From contig NZ_LLWP01000005.1 of assembly GCF_001412215.1 (NCBI RefSeq), forward strand, positions 434,001 through 498,000: DNA of 64,000 nt. The letters are read 5' to 3'. This stretch comes from Pedobacter sp. Hv1. GTDB taxonomy: Bacteria; Bacteroidota; Bacteroidia; Sphingobacteriales; Sphingobacteriaceae. Below are positions 16,988-25,681 of the stretch, one piece after another. Below the pieces are notes generated by a model. That model was not told the origin of the DNA, did no database searches, and saw nothing but the letters and a program-made list of their open reading frames with translations. The first letter of the stretch is position 1. Each line of letters starts with the position of its first letter. The position numbers were made by a program, and so were the translations under genes.

Positions 16988-18562
16988 CTAATATTTACTT
17001 GAAATCTCTTTTGCAACTGTTTCTAAAACACCAGTAATCTCATCATCTAACTTACCAGCTTTTAAAGCTTTTAAAGTATCTGGGTGACGTAATTCTAACG
17101 ATTGTAGATATTCTGCTTCAAATTCTTTCACTTTATTTACAGGAACCGAACGCATTAAGTTCTTAGTACCGATATAAATGATCGCTACTTGTTTCTCAAC
17201 AGTCATTGGAGAGAACTGACCTTGTTTCAAGATCTCCACGTTACGTGCACCTTTATCTAATACAGATTTTGTAGCTGCATCTAAATCAGAACCGAATTTA
17301 GAGAAAGCCTCTAACTCACGGTATTGAGCTTGATCTAATTTTAAAGTACCTGCTACTTTTTTCATTGATTTGATCTGCGCATTACCACCTACACGTGATA
17401 CCGAGATACCTACGTTAATTGCCGGACGGATACCAGAGTTGAACAAGTTCGACTCTAGGAAGATCTGACCATCAGTAATTGAAATTACGTTGGTTGGAAT
17501 ATATGCAGAAACGTCTCCAGCTTGTGTTTCGATAATTGGCAAAGCCGTTAACGAACCACCACCTTTAACAATACCTTTTAATGATTCAGGTAGATCGTTC
17601 ATTGCTTTTGCAATCTCATCGTTAGAGTTGATTTTTGCAGCACGCTCTAATAAACGACTGTGTAGATAAAACACGTCACCTGGATAAGCCTCACGACCTG
17701 GTGGACGACGTAATAACAACGATACCTCACGGTAAGCTACAGCTTGTTTAGACAAATCATCATAAACAATTAATGCTGGGCGACCAGTATCGCGGAAAAA
17801 CTCACCAATTGCAGCACCAGCAAATGGAGCATAAAACTGCAATGGAGCAGGTTCAGCAGCAGATGCGGCAACAACAACTGTATAAGCCATTGCACCGTTT
17901 TCTTCTAAAGTACGTACAACGTTAGCTACAGTACTTGCTTTTTGACCACAAGCAACGTAGATACAGAATACAGGATTTCCTGCTTCGTAAAATTCTTTTT
18001 GATTGATAATGGTATCGATACAAACGGCAGTTTTACCAATCTGACGATCGCCAATAACCAACTCACGTTGACCACGACCAATTGGAATCATACCATCGAT
18101 AGCTTTGATACCTGTTTGTAAAGGCTCAGTAACTGGCTGACGGTAGATTACCCCTGGTGCTTTACGCTCCAATGGCATTTCGTAAGTCTGTCCTAAGATT
18201 GGTCCTTTACCATCGATAGGCTCGCCAAGTGTGTTTACAACACGACCTAACATACCTTCACCAACTTTAATAGAGGCAATTTTTTTAGTACGTTTAATTG
18301 TATCACCTTCTTTGATCTCGTCTGATGGGCCTAACAATACCACACCTACGTTATCTTCTTCAAGGTTTAATACGATACCTTGCAAGCCGTTAGCAAACTC
18401 AACTAACTCGCCACTTTGAACTTTAGTTAAGCCGTAAACACGAGCAATACCATCACCCACTTGTAAAACGGTACCAACTTCTTCCAGTTCAGCTTCTGAT
18501 TTAAAGCCTGACAATTGTTGTCTGATAATTGCCGAAACTTCGTCTGGTCTTACCTCTACCAT
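16988..18562 (-). CDS. atpA: ATP synthase F1 subunit alpha
   Basis: Non-catalytic nucleotide-binding subunit of F1. 524 residues, the usual length. The beta-barrel N-domain includes [14 protein letters not shown]. The P-loop is GDRQIGKTA near 169-177, and the Walker B region includes [18 protein letters not shown] and the alpha signature [14 protein letters not shown]. The C-terminal helical domain ends [12 protein letters not shown] hairpin-bearing gap of 81 bases separates it from atpH and a heptad array follows. The beta and epsilon genes are not in this operon. Confidence 0.99.
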   Translation of the reverse strand: MVEVRPDEVSAIIRQQLSGFKSEAELEEVGTVLQVGDGIARVYGLTKVQSGELVEFANGLQGIVLNLEEDNVGVVLLGPSDEIKEGDTIKRTKKIASIKVGEGMLGRVVNTLGEPIDGKGPILGQTYEMPLERKAPGVIYRQPVTEPLQTGIKAIDGMIPIGRGQRELVIGDRQIGKTAVCIDTIINQKEFYEAGNPVFCIYVACGQKASTVANVVRTLEENGAMAYTVVVAASAAEPAPLQFYAPFAGAAIGEFFRDTGRPALIVYDDLSKQAVAYREVSLLLRRPPGREAYPGDVFYLHSRLLERAAKINSNDEIAKAMNDLPESLKGIVKGGGSLTALPIIETQAGDVSAYIPTNVISITDGQIFLESNLFNSGIRPAINVGISVSRVGGNAQIKSMKKVAGTLKLDQAQYRELEAFSKFGSDLDAATKSVLDKGARNVEILKQGQFSPMTVEKQVAIIYIGTKNLMRSVPVNKVKEFEAEYLQSLELRHPDTLKALKAGKLDDEITGVLETVAKEISSKY

Positions 18563-18619
18563 AATTTTATTTTTGATTTCTTTTTGAAAATGTAAATCTT
18601 GTACTCTTTTTATTTTTAT

Positions 18620-18638
18620 TCCCGATTTCGCATCGGGA
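18620..18638. other. Short hairpin in the atpH-atpA gap
   Basis: TCCCGAT and ATCGGGA form a 7-bp stem around TTCGC, just 5 bases before (in plus-strand order) the atpH stop codon at 18644. It is inside the operon, so it may tune mRNA stability rather than terminate. Similar TCCCGAT/ATCGGGA palindromes are common between genes of Bacteroidota. Confidence 0.5.
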
Positions 18639-18643
18639 CGATA

Positions 18644-19189
18644 TTAAGCTATGCCTTGTGCAAATTCTTTTTTAAGTTTACTTAAACCACTTGCAATACT
18701 TGCATCAAATTGTTTATCACCAACCTTTAATACAAAACCACCAATTAGTTTTTCGTCAACTTTTTCTTTAACAATCACTTCTTTAGCACCTAATTCTTTT
18801 TTAACTAGCGCTACAATTTCTGCTTTGCTTGCCTCAGTTAATGCAATTGCAGAAGTTACCTCAGCAGTTACAATACCTTTAATAGCTTGGTACTGGTTGA
18901 TAAATTGTTTTGACGTTTCAAATAAAATTCCAGCTCTGCCCTTGTTCACTACCAGTTTCAAAAAGCTTTGGGTAATTTTATGAATCTTGCTTCCAAAAAC
19001 ATCATTCAAAATCCCTAGTTTCTTATCTAAAGGCACAATTGGGTTTTTCAATATTGCTTCTAATTCGCTGTTGTTATCTACAACTTCCTCAAATAACACC
19101 ATGTCATTTCTCATATCCTCCAAAGCGTTCTGCTCTGTAGAAAGGTCGATTAATGATTTTGCGTATCTGGCTGCTGCTTTACTTGACAT
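18644..19189 (-). CDS. atpH: ATP synthase F1 subunit delta
   Basis: Peripheral-stalk cap joining F1 to the b subunits. 181 residues. The helical N-domain starts SSKAAARYAKSLIDLSTEQ, and the C-terminal part has ITQSFLKLVVNKGRAGIL and EVTSAIALTEASKAEIVALVKKELG, ending in DEKLIGGFVLKVGDKQFDASIASGLSKLKKEF, the most conserved stretch of the family (normally GGxxhxhGdxxhDxSh). It is in operon order after atpF, separated from it by a heptad array. Confidence 0.97.
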   Translation of the reverse strand: MSSKAAARYAKSLIDLSTEQNALEDMRNDMVLFEEVVDNNSELEAILKNPIVPLDKKLGILNDVFGSKIHKITQSFLKLVVNKGRAGILFETSKQFINQYQAIKGIVTAEVTSAIALTEASKAEIVALVKKELGAKEVIVKEKVDEKLIGGFVLKVGDKQFDASIASGLSKLKKEFAQGIA

Positions 19190-19201
19190 ATATTTGAGTT
19201 C

Positions 19202-19279
19202 TAAGTTGTAAGTTATAAGTTATAAGTTGCTGATTAATCAAGAACTAAAACTTAAAACTTAAAACGTAATACTTATAAC
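19202..19279. repeat. Head-to-head heptad array between atpF and atpH
   Basis: Four units of TAAGTTG/TAAGTTA at 19202-19229, a 15-base spacer, then five units of complementary sense (CTAAAAC, TTAAAAC, TTAAAAC, GTAATAC, TTATAAC) at 19245-19279, running directly into the atpF stop codon. The two halves are imperfect inverted copies and could form a long AU-rich hairpin in the atp mRNA. Confidence 0.75.
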
Positions 19280-19774
19280 TTAATTTAATTCAACATCTTT
19301 TAACAGGTTGTTTACCAAATCCTGTTGTTTTGCTTTATCATCTAACTGGCTACGTAAAACACGCTCAGCAATATCTAATGACAAGGCAGATACTTGGCCT
19401 TTTAATTCTGCTAAAGCAGCTTTTTTCTGATTTTCGATCTCAATACGAGCTTTTTCAATCAATTTAGCGCCTTCAGTATGTGCTGAAGTTTTAGCCTCAT
19501 TAACGATATTGTCTTTCAGCATTTTCGCTTCTTTCAAAATTTCGTCACGATCAGCACGGGCTTGTTTCATTAACTCTTCATTTTGTGAAGTTAAACGAGC
19601 CATTTCTTGTTTGGCCAATTCTGCTTTGTTTAAAGCATCATCAATAGATTGTTCACGTTCTTTGATCGCAGCTAATACTGGTTTCCAGGCAAACTTGCCT
19701 AAAAGAAACATCAATAATAAAAATGCTATTGTTTGAAATACAACTAAACCAACTTCAGGTATTAATAAATCCAT
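19280..19774 (-). CDS. atpF: ATP synthase F0 subunit b
   Basis: Peripheral stalk subunit. 164 residues. One N-terminal transmembrane helix (LVVFQTIAFLLLMFLLGKFAW, about 9-29) is followed by KPVLAAIKEREQSIDDALNKAE, the conserved b-subunit hinge, and a long charged alpha-helical coiled coil to about residue 140. The C-terminus, ALSLDIAERVLRSQLDDKAKQQDLVNNLLKDVELN, binds delta. Only one b gene is present, as expected for a homodimeric stalk. Confidence 0.97.
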   Translation of the reverse strand: MDLLIPEVGLVVFQTIAFLLLMFLLGKFAWKPVLAAIKEREQSIDDALNKAELAKQEMARLTSQNEELMKQARADRDEILKEAKMLKDNIVNEAKTSAHTEGAKLIEKARIEIENQKKAALAELKGQVSALSLDIAERVLRSQLDDKAKQQDLVNNLLKDVELN

Positions 19775-19860
19775 CTCTGTATATATTATAATTTTTTTGT
19801 GTTCATTTCATTAATAAGTACCCTGCAAAACAATCTTTTGCAAGGCACTTATTTTGGTTA

Positions 19861-20094
<234 letters not shown>

Positions 20095-20100
20095 TTATTA

Positions 20101-21234
20101 TTAATGGTGTTCTTCTACTGCCATACCAATAAACAAGGCAGATAAAATGGTAAATATAAATGCTTGGATAAATGCTACCATCAATTCAATTCCGCCAATA
20201 AATATGGCAAAAGGAATAGAGGCTGCAGAAACCCAAATACTGTTGAATACAAATATTAAACAGATTAACGAAAGCACTAAGATGTGACCTGCGGTGATGT
20301 TTGCAAACAAACGAATCATTAATGCAATTGGCTTAGTGAAAATACCAATTAACTCTAATGGCATTAAAAAGATCTTCATTGGCACTGGTACACCTGGCAT
20401 CCAGAAAATGTGTTTCCAGTAATGTTTGTTACCATTAAATACGGTGATACCGAATGTAATGATTGCCAATACCATCGTTACCGCAATATTTCCTGTTAAG
20501 TTAGCTCCACCAGGTAAGAAAGGAACCAAACCCAACATGTTGTTAAACCAGATGAAAAAGAAAACAGTTAACAAATAAGGCATGAAACGCTCGTGTTTAT
20601 GGCCTAAATTTGGTTTAGCAATATCATCACGAACAAATAAAATAATTGGCTCTAACCACGACTGTAAACCTTTTGGAGATTTACCTTGACGTTTTTTGTA
20701 GCTATTGGCCACGCTGATAAATACAACTAGCAATAAAACTACCGATATCAATAAGGTACATGTATTTTTAGTTAACGAAAAATCTAACGGACGTTCGTTC
20801 TTTGCATGGTGTTTCTCATCTAAATCAACAAACTGTCCGTGCTCATTGGCAACAGCAGAAGCTAAATAGATTTTTTCATGCATTTTTACAAAACGCTTTC
20901 CGCCTTTCTCTACAACAACTTTAGCATCATCATCATGCTTAAAATCGCTACTGTTAAAGGTTACCAATTTACCTTCAGCATACAAAATAACAGGCAAACC
21001 AATATAGGTCTCGCCAATTACATGCCAGCTATGCGAATCAGCAATGTGATGCAAAGCAAATTTGCCGATCTCAAACTTTTTCTTTTCAGTTGTTTCGGCA
21101 TGCGTTTCGCTCGCTTTATGTGTGCTATCAACTTGTGCTTTTACACCAAGCGAAACCAACAAAAACGCCGAAAAAAGCGTAAAAACAACAATTAACCTCT
21201 TAAACTTAAACTCAAAAACGTGGCTACAATCCAT
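20101..21234 (-). CDS. atpB: ATP synthase F0 subunit a with long exported N-terminal region
   Basis: Stator channel subunit. 377 residues, about 100 more than E. coli subunit a. The first helix (about 13-33) ends VSLGVKAQ like a signal peptide, and is followed by about 115 charged, His-rich residues before the conserved membrane part, as is usual for Bacteroidota AtpB. The conserved block is KIFLMPLELIGIFTKPIALMIRLFANITAGHILVLSLI, with the essential Arg in IRLFANITAGH, and the C-terminus AFIQAFIFTILSALFIGMAVEEHH carries the other half-channel residues. It is first of the structural F0 genes and 17 bases after the small membrane protein gene. Confidence 0.96.
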   Translation of the reverse strand: MDCSHVFEFKFKRLIVVFTLFSAFLLVSLGVKAQVDSTHKASETHAETTEKKKFEIGKFALHHIADSHSWHVIGETYIGLPVILYAEGKLVTFNSSDFKHDDDAKVVVEKGGKRFVKMHEKIYLASAVANEHGQFVDLDEKHHAKNERPLDFSLTKNTCTLLISVVLLLVVFISVANSYKKRQGKSPKGLQSWLEPIILFVRDDIAKPNLGHKHERFMPYLLTVFFFIWFNNMLGLVPFLPGGANLTGNIAVTMVLAIITFGITVFNGNKHYWKHIFWMPGVPVPMKIFLMPLELIGIFTKPIALMIRLFANITAGHILVLSLICLIFVFNSIWVSAASIPFAIFIGGIELMVAFIQAFIFTILSALFIGMAVEEHH

Positions 21235-21251
21235 TTACTCGCAGATTTTTA

Positions 21252-21638
21252 CTATTTATTTTGGTGGCGCAAGTTACGTAACAAACCGTATATTTCAAAG
21301 AAGGTGAACAATAAATATAAAGAAAAAAAATTGAACACAAAAACAAGGTCCTTTCCTTTATGGTTTAAGCTGTAAATCAACACAAAAGCCATAGAAAAAA
21401 GCATCTTTACCGCAATAGACCCCATTATGGCTAAAACACCTGTTTCTGGGTTGCGTTTGATGCCAATAAATGCCAATAGATAAGCTACAAAAGTTAGCCC
21501 CCCTAAAAACCCAAAAATTAACCAAAATTTATTGGCTAACAGTTTTACATCTGGAAAAATAATTGGCAACGCAATAGCAATACCTGCTAAAACTCCAGTA
21601 TATATGAAGTAGTATAAAATAAAACGTGGAATACTCAA
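21252..21638 (-). CDS. Membrane protein of the ATP synthase operon (AtpI-like position)
   Basis: 128 residues with four predicted helices (about 5-26, 36-58, 68-90, 98-118). It is the gene directly upstream of atpB, 17 bases apart, and is preceded by an AtpZ-like gene, the place where Bacteroidota carry two small membrane proteins of the AtpI/UncI type that assist c-ring assembly or ion supply. The sequence itself gives no diagnostic motif beyond the helices, so the function is by position only. The upstream gap contains a heptad array. Confidence 0.65.
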   Translation of the reverse strand: MSIPRFILYYFIYTGVLAGIAIALPIIFPDVKLLANKFWLIFGFLGGLTFVAYLLAFIGIKRNPETGVLAIMGSIAVKMLFSMAFVLIYSLNHKGKDLVFVFNFFSLYLLFTFFEIYGLLRNLRHQNK

Positions 21639-21671
21639 AACTTTAATTTTTCTGCAAAGGTAACTTATTAT

Positions 21672-21727
21672 GCTGAAAGCATAAAGCTTAAAGCATAAGA
21701 CTGAAAGAACAAGGAAACAGCCGAAAG
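21672..21727. repeat. Heptad array upstream of the atp membrane protein gene
   Basis: Eight 7-bp units in phase: GCTGAAA, GCATAAA, GCTTAAA, GCATAAG, ACTGAAA, GAACAAG, GAAACAG, CCGAAAG. It lies between the atpZ-like gene and the rest of the operon, 33 bases before the 128-residue gene's start. Only one orientation of units is evident. Confidence 0.6.
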
Positions 21728-21884
21728 CATTCTAATTAAATAAGAAAGCTATAAAAGATGTTATTAGGATACAAGAGCCATTTAATAATAACCTCATAGC
21801 GATCACATCTCTATAAAAAACAAGCTGTGGATAGGATATGTCTGCTAAGAGTTCAGAAAAGCAAGTTTTTTTGCTCTTTTTAAG

Positions 21885-22150
21885 GCTATCCGGGCTTTAC
21901 ATTCCAATCTTTTTGTGCTTCGATACTTCGGTAAACTAAGCTGAGCATACAAAAAGGATTTCCATTTCAATCCCGTTTAGTATACGCAGGCCTATACTAC
22001 TATTTAGAGCTGTTTTTGCCAAGAACCTGTGGCTTTGTTATATAAACCTGATTGGAATGGATGCCGATTTTTCTTCGGCAGGAGTGCAAAGCAGGACTGT
22101 ACCTGACCGAAGAAGTACTAACCATGTTTTTCTAAGATTTCTATAAATAT
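21885..22150. repeat. Structured intergenic repeat, copy 1
   Basis: A roughly 265-bp unit that recurs at 22203-22470 (offset 318-320 bases). It begins CCGGGCTTTACATTCCAATC and contains nested inverted repeats: CATTCCAATC (21900-21909) with GATTGGAATG (22050-22059), AATCTTTTTGT (21906-21916) with ACAAAAAGGATT (21949-21960), and TGCCGA with TCGGCA near 22062-22081. Non-coding in all frames. Confidence 0.7.
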
Positions 22151-22202
22151 GATTGGTGCTTTGTGAGGTTTTATGAAAGCAGGTTGCTACGTGCTTTTTA
22201 AC

Positions 22203-22470
22203 ATTAGCCGGGCTTTACATTCCAATCTTTTTGTACTTCGGTAAACTCGGTATAAACTAAACTCAGCATACAAAAAGGATTTCCATTTCAATCCCGTTTA
22301 ATGAACGCAGGTTGGTACAACTATTTAAGGTTGTAACCTTGTCTAGAGCCACTACCTTTGCTAGATAAACCTGAAACGACAGCCCCGAGGAACGAGGGCT
22401 ACAGTGTAAAGCGGGGCTAGCGCTAAATAGATCTACTGGCCCTGCTTTTCTAAAATTTTTATGGCTAAAT
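22203..22470. repeat. Structured intergenic repeat, copy 2
   Basis: Second, diverged copy. The core ACAAAAAGGATTTCCATTTC is identical to copy 1, and CTAGATAAACCTGA, GTGTAAAGCGGGG and the tail TTTTCTAAAATTTTTATGG match copy 1 positionally. Its apical hairpin differs in sequence (AGCCCC...GGGGCT region around 22381-22420), which suggests that structure rather than sequence is kept. It ends 48 bases before the stop of the atpZ-like gene. Confidence 0.7.
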
Positions 22471-22517
22471 TGAATCTAGATACCTTGTTCCAATTGAAGA
22501 TTGAACAAGTTTTTATT

Positions 22518-22748
22518 CTATTTGTCCTTTTTTGTTAAGGAGCGTACCACCTGAAATAGAGAAACGACAACCCCCAACAGCCCTAGCAATGCTGTAAAGA
22601 TAGGTTTTTGGCTTTTTCTATGCTCATCAATTTGATGACCAATAAACGCAAACACACCAATAGTGGCTAGCATCTGAAATGCAATTCCAGTATATTTAGC
22701 AAAATTAGTAGCCTGTTTTGTATTTTGTTGCTCTTCAGGATCTGTCAT
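22518..22748 (-). CDS. AtpZ/AtpI-like F0F1 accessory membrane protein
   Basis: With the ATG at 22748 the protein is 76 residues: a polar N-terminus with DPEEQQNTKQATNFAKYTGIAFQMLATIG, then two helices (about 20-38 and 50-69) separated by GHQIDEHRKSQKP, the AtpZ family pattern (AxYxGhGhQhxhxhhhGxxhG and DxxhGxxP). Upstream in-frame codons to 22820 look like a non-native extension. AtpZ-type proteins, with AtpI, help assemble the c ring or import Mg2+. The gene is divergent from the PorW-like gene and is separated from the other atp genes by two structured repeats. Confidence 0.8.
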   Translation of the reverse strand: MTDPEEQQNTKQATNFAKYTGIAFQMLATIGVFAFIGHQIDEHRKSQKPIFTALLGLLGVVVSLFQVVRSLTKKDK

Positions 22749-22858
22749 AAAAATAATTAAAATAAAAATATAGCTTAAATATTGAGAATTTATTGCCGAA
22801 TAAAATATTTTTGCATACATTTTGTTATATTGTAAGATAAATACACAACCCTATATTC
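22749..22858. promoter_or_regulatory. Divergent promoter region of the atp operon and the PorW-like gene
   Basis: A 110-bp AT-rich gap between divergent starts must hold both promoters. TACATTTTG near 22818 resembles a -7 box with one extra base for the plus direction. No complete -33/-7 pair is clear, so exact sites are not assigned. Confidence 0.4.
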
Positions 22859-25675
22859 TTGAACAACTACGCAAAACTCAGCCTAAAAATTATATTTACT
22901 TGCCTAAGCATAGCCTTATTTAACGGTTGTTCTTCGCAAAAAAATACTGCCACAAATAGAGGCTTACAAAACCTATCCGCTCGTTATAACTACATTTACA
23001 ACTCAAATGTTTTATTGGCCAATTATCAAGATGAGCTCTCTCAAAGCAATAAAGATAATTACGACAACTTTTTAGCCGTATACATTGCTCCTGCAACTAT
23101 AGATTATATCGGAACTGGATCTGCCGTTGGCAATTCTAAAGAGCTTGATGACATTACCGCAAAGGCTCAAACCATTGTAAGTGAAAAAGCATTGAGCAAT
23201 TATATTGACGAGGCCTATATTTTATTGGGTAAAACTAATTTTTATAAGGGCAGCTATTTTAATGCTGTAGAATATTTTGACTATACCGCCAAAACCTATA
23301 AAAAGAATAAAAAGATTTTATTAACCTCACTTAACTGGAAAGCCAGAAGTTTAATGCAGCTGAACAATTATGAAGCCGCCACTAAAATTTTGGATTCGGT
23401 TAAGGTATTGTTAGATTCAGTAAAGAGTGAAAAGGCAGAGCCATTGGCAACATTGGCCCAAATGAGCATCTATAAATACAACTATAAGGAAGCCATTACT
23501 TATTTAGAAAAAGCAATCAAAGCAACAGGAAAGGTACAGAGCCGAACCAGGTGGCCTTATATTTTGGCGCAACTTTATGAGCACGAAAAGGATTACCTGC
23601 CAAGTTTGCGCAATTATACGAAAGTAGAAAATAGCAATGCTTCTTTCGAAATGTATTTTAATGCCAAATTGAGCAAAATCCGTATCAATGATTTTTTAAA
23701 TGATAAAACCTCCAATAGGAAGGAGCTATTGCTTAAATTAATAAAAGATGATAAAAACTTCGACTATACTGACCAGATCTATTATGAAGTAGCCCAAGAT
23801 TACTATGCTGATCAGGAATATAAAAAAGCCGTGGAGTATTATAAACTTTCAGCTCGAAAAAGCACCATCAACCAAAACCAAAAAGGGTTATCTTATTTAA
23901 AGATTGCAGACCTCAACTTTAAAGACCTGAAAGATTATGTAAATGCAAAACTTTATTATGATAGCGCAGTAACTACCCTGCCTAAAAACTATCCTAATTA
24001 TGAGGCTATTGTTAAAAAAGCTCAAAATCTAGAATATCTAACACAGAGATATCAACTTATTGCTGCGCAAGATACACTCCAATTGATTGCCAGAATGTCT
24101 GAACAAGACCGAGAAAAGAAACTGGATGTGATGTTCGAACCCAAAAAAGAGATGGCAACAACAGTTGCTATTGCCGACAATGGAAAAGTAATCAGATCTG
24201 ATGTTAATGGCAGCAATACCAGAAATCAAAACAATACCTTTTATTTTAACAACATTACTGCAATTAGCAAGGGCTTTACCGATTTTAAGAAAAGATGGGG
24301 CAACAGAAGTTTGGAAGACAACTGGAGACAGAGTGTTAAATCTTCTTCTCAAATTAACCAGCAAAATTTAACTGCAGCTATAGGCACCAATGGAACTACC
24401 AGCAGCAATACACAAAATACAGGAGCCACAGATAAAGTTACCTTAATTAAAGACTATAAAGCCTTACTTCCGCTTACACCAGAATTGATGCGCAAATCTG
24501 ATGAGCTGATTATTGAGGCCTATTTTGAAATAGCAGGTTTTTACCAACAAGTATTAGAAGACCAAGCAGAGGCCGTTAAAATTTATGAGCTCTTGTTGGC
24601 TAGGTATCCTCAGAACAAACATTTAGAGGTGATCTATTATAGTTTATATCTAGGCTATAAAAATGTAGACCAAGCGAAGGCTGATCATTATAAAAACTTG
24701 GTATTAACTAAATACGCTAATTCTGTTTATGCTAAAACCATTTTAGACCCTAACTTCTCAACCAAGCAAAATGCATTAGATCTAGAAGTTAACAAGATTT
24801 ACAATGCTGTTTTTAAAGATTATGAGAAAAAGGAATTCCCTACGGTAATTACAGCAGTTAATCAAACCAATCAACGCTTTCCTGGTAACGCCTTGCAAGC
24901 TCAATACGAATATTTAAAAGCAATAGCAATTGGCCGTACCCAAGCAGTAGATAGTTTATTGACCGCATTTAATGCCATACTTGCCCAATATCCAAATGAC
25001 CAGTTGATCAGTCCATTGGTAAAAGACCATGTTGCTTATATCAATGCCAATTTGGCTACCTTTAAACCAAGAAAAATTGCATTGATAGATTTTGATTCAA
25101 CTGAGCCTCCTTTTATGGCACAAGGCGAGCCAAAACCAATAGTTAAACCTGTAGAACAGCCAAAACCTAATGTGGTGCCACCAACCACAGTGGTAACACC
25201 ACCTGCAGTTACTGCGCCAGTGGTTAATCCACCGGTACAAATTACCCCACCAGAAACAAAAGTTGAACCGAAAGTTGAGCCGAAAACTGATGCCCCAGTC
25301 AAACCTGTAGATAATTTTTTCAGCTTAGGAGAATCTAAAACCTATTATTACGTTATAGATGTAGCAGATGTGAGTGTAAGCTTAAGTTCGTCTCGTTTTG
25401 GAGTTGGGCAGTTCAATAGAGGAAACTATGCAGGCAACAACTTAAAGCACCAATTAACTGAGCTTACAGAAAATCAATTGATCTATGTGGGTAATTTTGG
25501 AAGTTTAGAAGAAGCAAAAGAATATTATGAAGGTATTACTTCGCAGTTATCAAAAATCATGAAAGTACCTGCCAATACCTACAGAGGTTTTTATATCAGT
25601 AAAGAAAACTTCGATAAGTTAAAAAATAAAGAAACTATAAATAGATATCTTGAGTTTTTCAAGAACAACTTTTAA
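22859..25675 (+). CDS. porW: TPR-repeat lipoprotein of the PorW/SprE family (type IX secretion)
   Basis: A 938-residue outer-membrane-bound lipoprotein linked to T9SS secretion and gliding; in P. gingivalis PorW bridges PorN and the translocon. It starts at a TTG: no in-frame ATG precedes the lipoprotein signal (lipobox LFNGC, Cys24). After GLQNLSARYNYIYNSNVLL come many TPR-like helix pairs from about 100 to 400 and again 540-680. A Pro/Val-rich linker (about 757-805) leads to a SPOR-like C-terminal domain with QLIYVGNFGSLEEAKEYYEGI. It is followed 6 bases later by the PBP1A gene. Family assigned from layout and N-terminal motif; gldKLMN lie 4 kb away. Confidence 0.8.
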   Translation: MNNYAKLSLKIIFTCLSIALFNGCSSQKNTATNRGLQNLSARYNYIYNSNVLLANYQDELSQSNKDNYDNFLAVYIAPATIDYIGTGSAVGNSKELDDITAKAQTIVSEKALSNYIDEAYILLGKTNFYKGSYFNAVEYFDYTAKTYKKNKKILLTSLNWKARSLMQLNNYEAATKILDSVKVLLDSVKSEKAEPLATLAQMSIYKYNYKEAITYLEKAIKATGKVQSRTRWPYILAQLYEHEKDYLPSLRNYTKVENSNASFEMYFNAKLSKIRINDFLNDKTSNRKELLLKLIKDDKNFDYTDQIYYEVAQDYYADQEYKKAVEYYKLSARKSTINQNQKGLSYLKIADLNFKDLKDYVNAKLYYDSAVTTLPKNYPNYEAIVKKAQNLEYLTQRYQLIAAQDTLQLIARMSEQDREKKLDVMFEPKKEMATTVAIADNGKVIRSDVNGSNTRNQNNTFYFNNITAISKGFTDFKKRWGNRSLEDNWRQSVKSSSQINQQNLTAAIGTNGTTSSNTQNTGATDKVTLIKDYKALLPLTPELMRKSDELIIEAYFEIAGFYQQVLEDQAEAVKIYELLLARYPQNKHLEVIYYSLYLGYKNVDQAKADHYKNLVLTKYANSVYAKTILDPNFSTKQNALDLEVNKIYNAVFKDYEKKEFPTVITAVNQTNQRFPGNALQAQYEYLKAIAIGRTQAVDSLLTAFNAILAQYPNDQLISPLVKDHVAYINANLATFKPRKIALIDFDSTEPPFMAQGEPKPIVKPVEQPKPNVVPPTTVVTPPAVTAPVVNPPVQITPPETKVEPKVEPKTDAPVKPVDNFFSLGESKTYYYVIDVADVSVSLSSSRFGVGQFNRGNYAGNNLKHQLTELTENQLIYVGNFGSLEEAKEYYEGITSQLSKIMKVPANTYRGFYISKENFDKLKNKETINRYLEFFKNNF

Positions 25676-25681
25676 TATAAA

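Noticed and set aside
18651..18983. Long open frames on the plus strand opposite atpH, atpF and atpB
   Set aside because: Antisense shadows of strongly conserved genes, with low-complexity Ser/Phe-rich translations.
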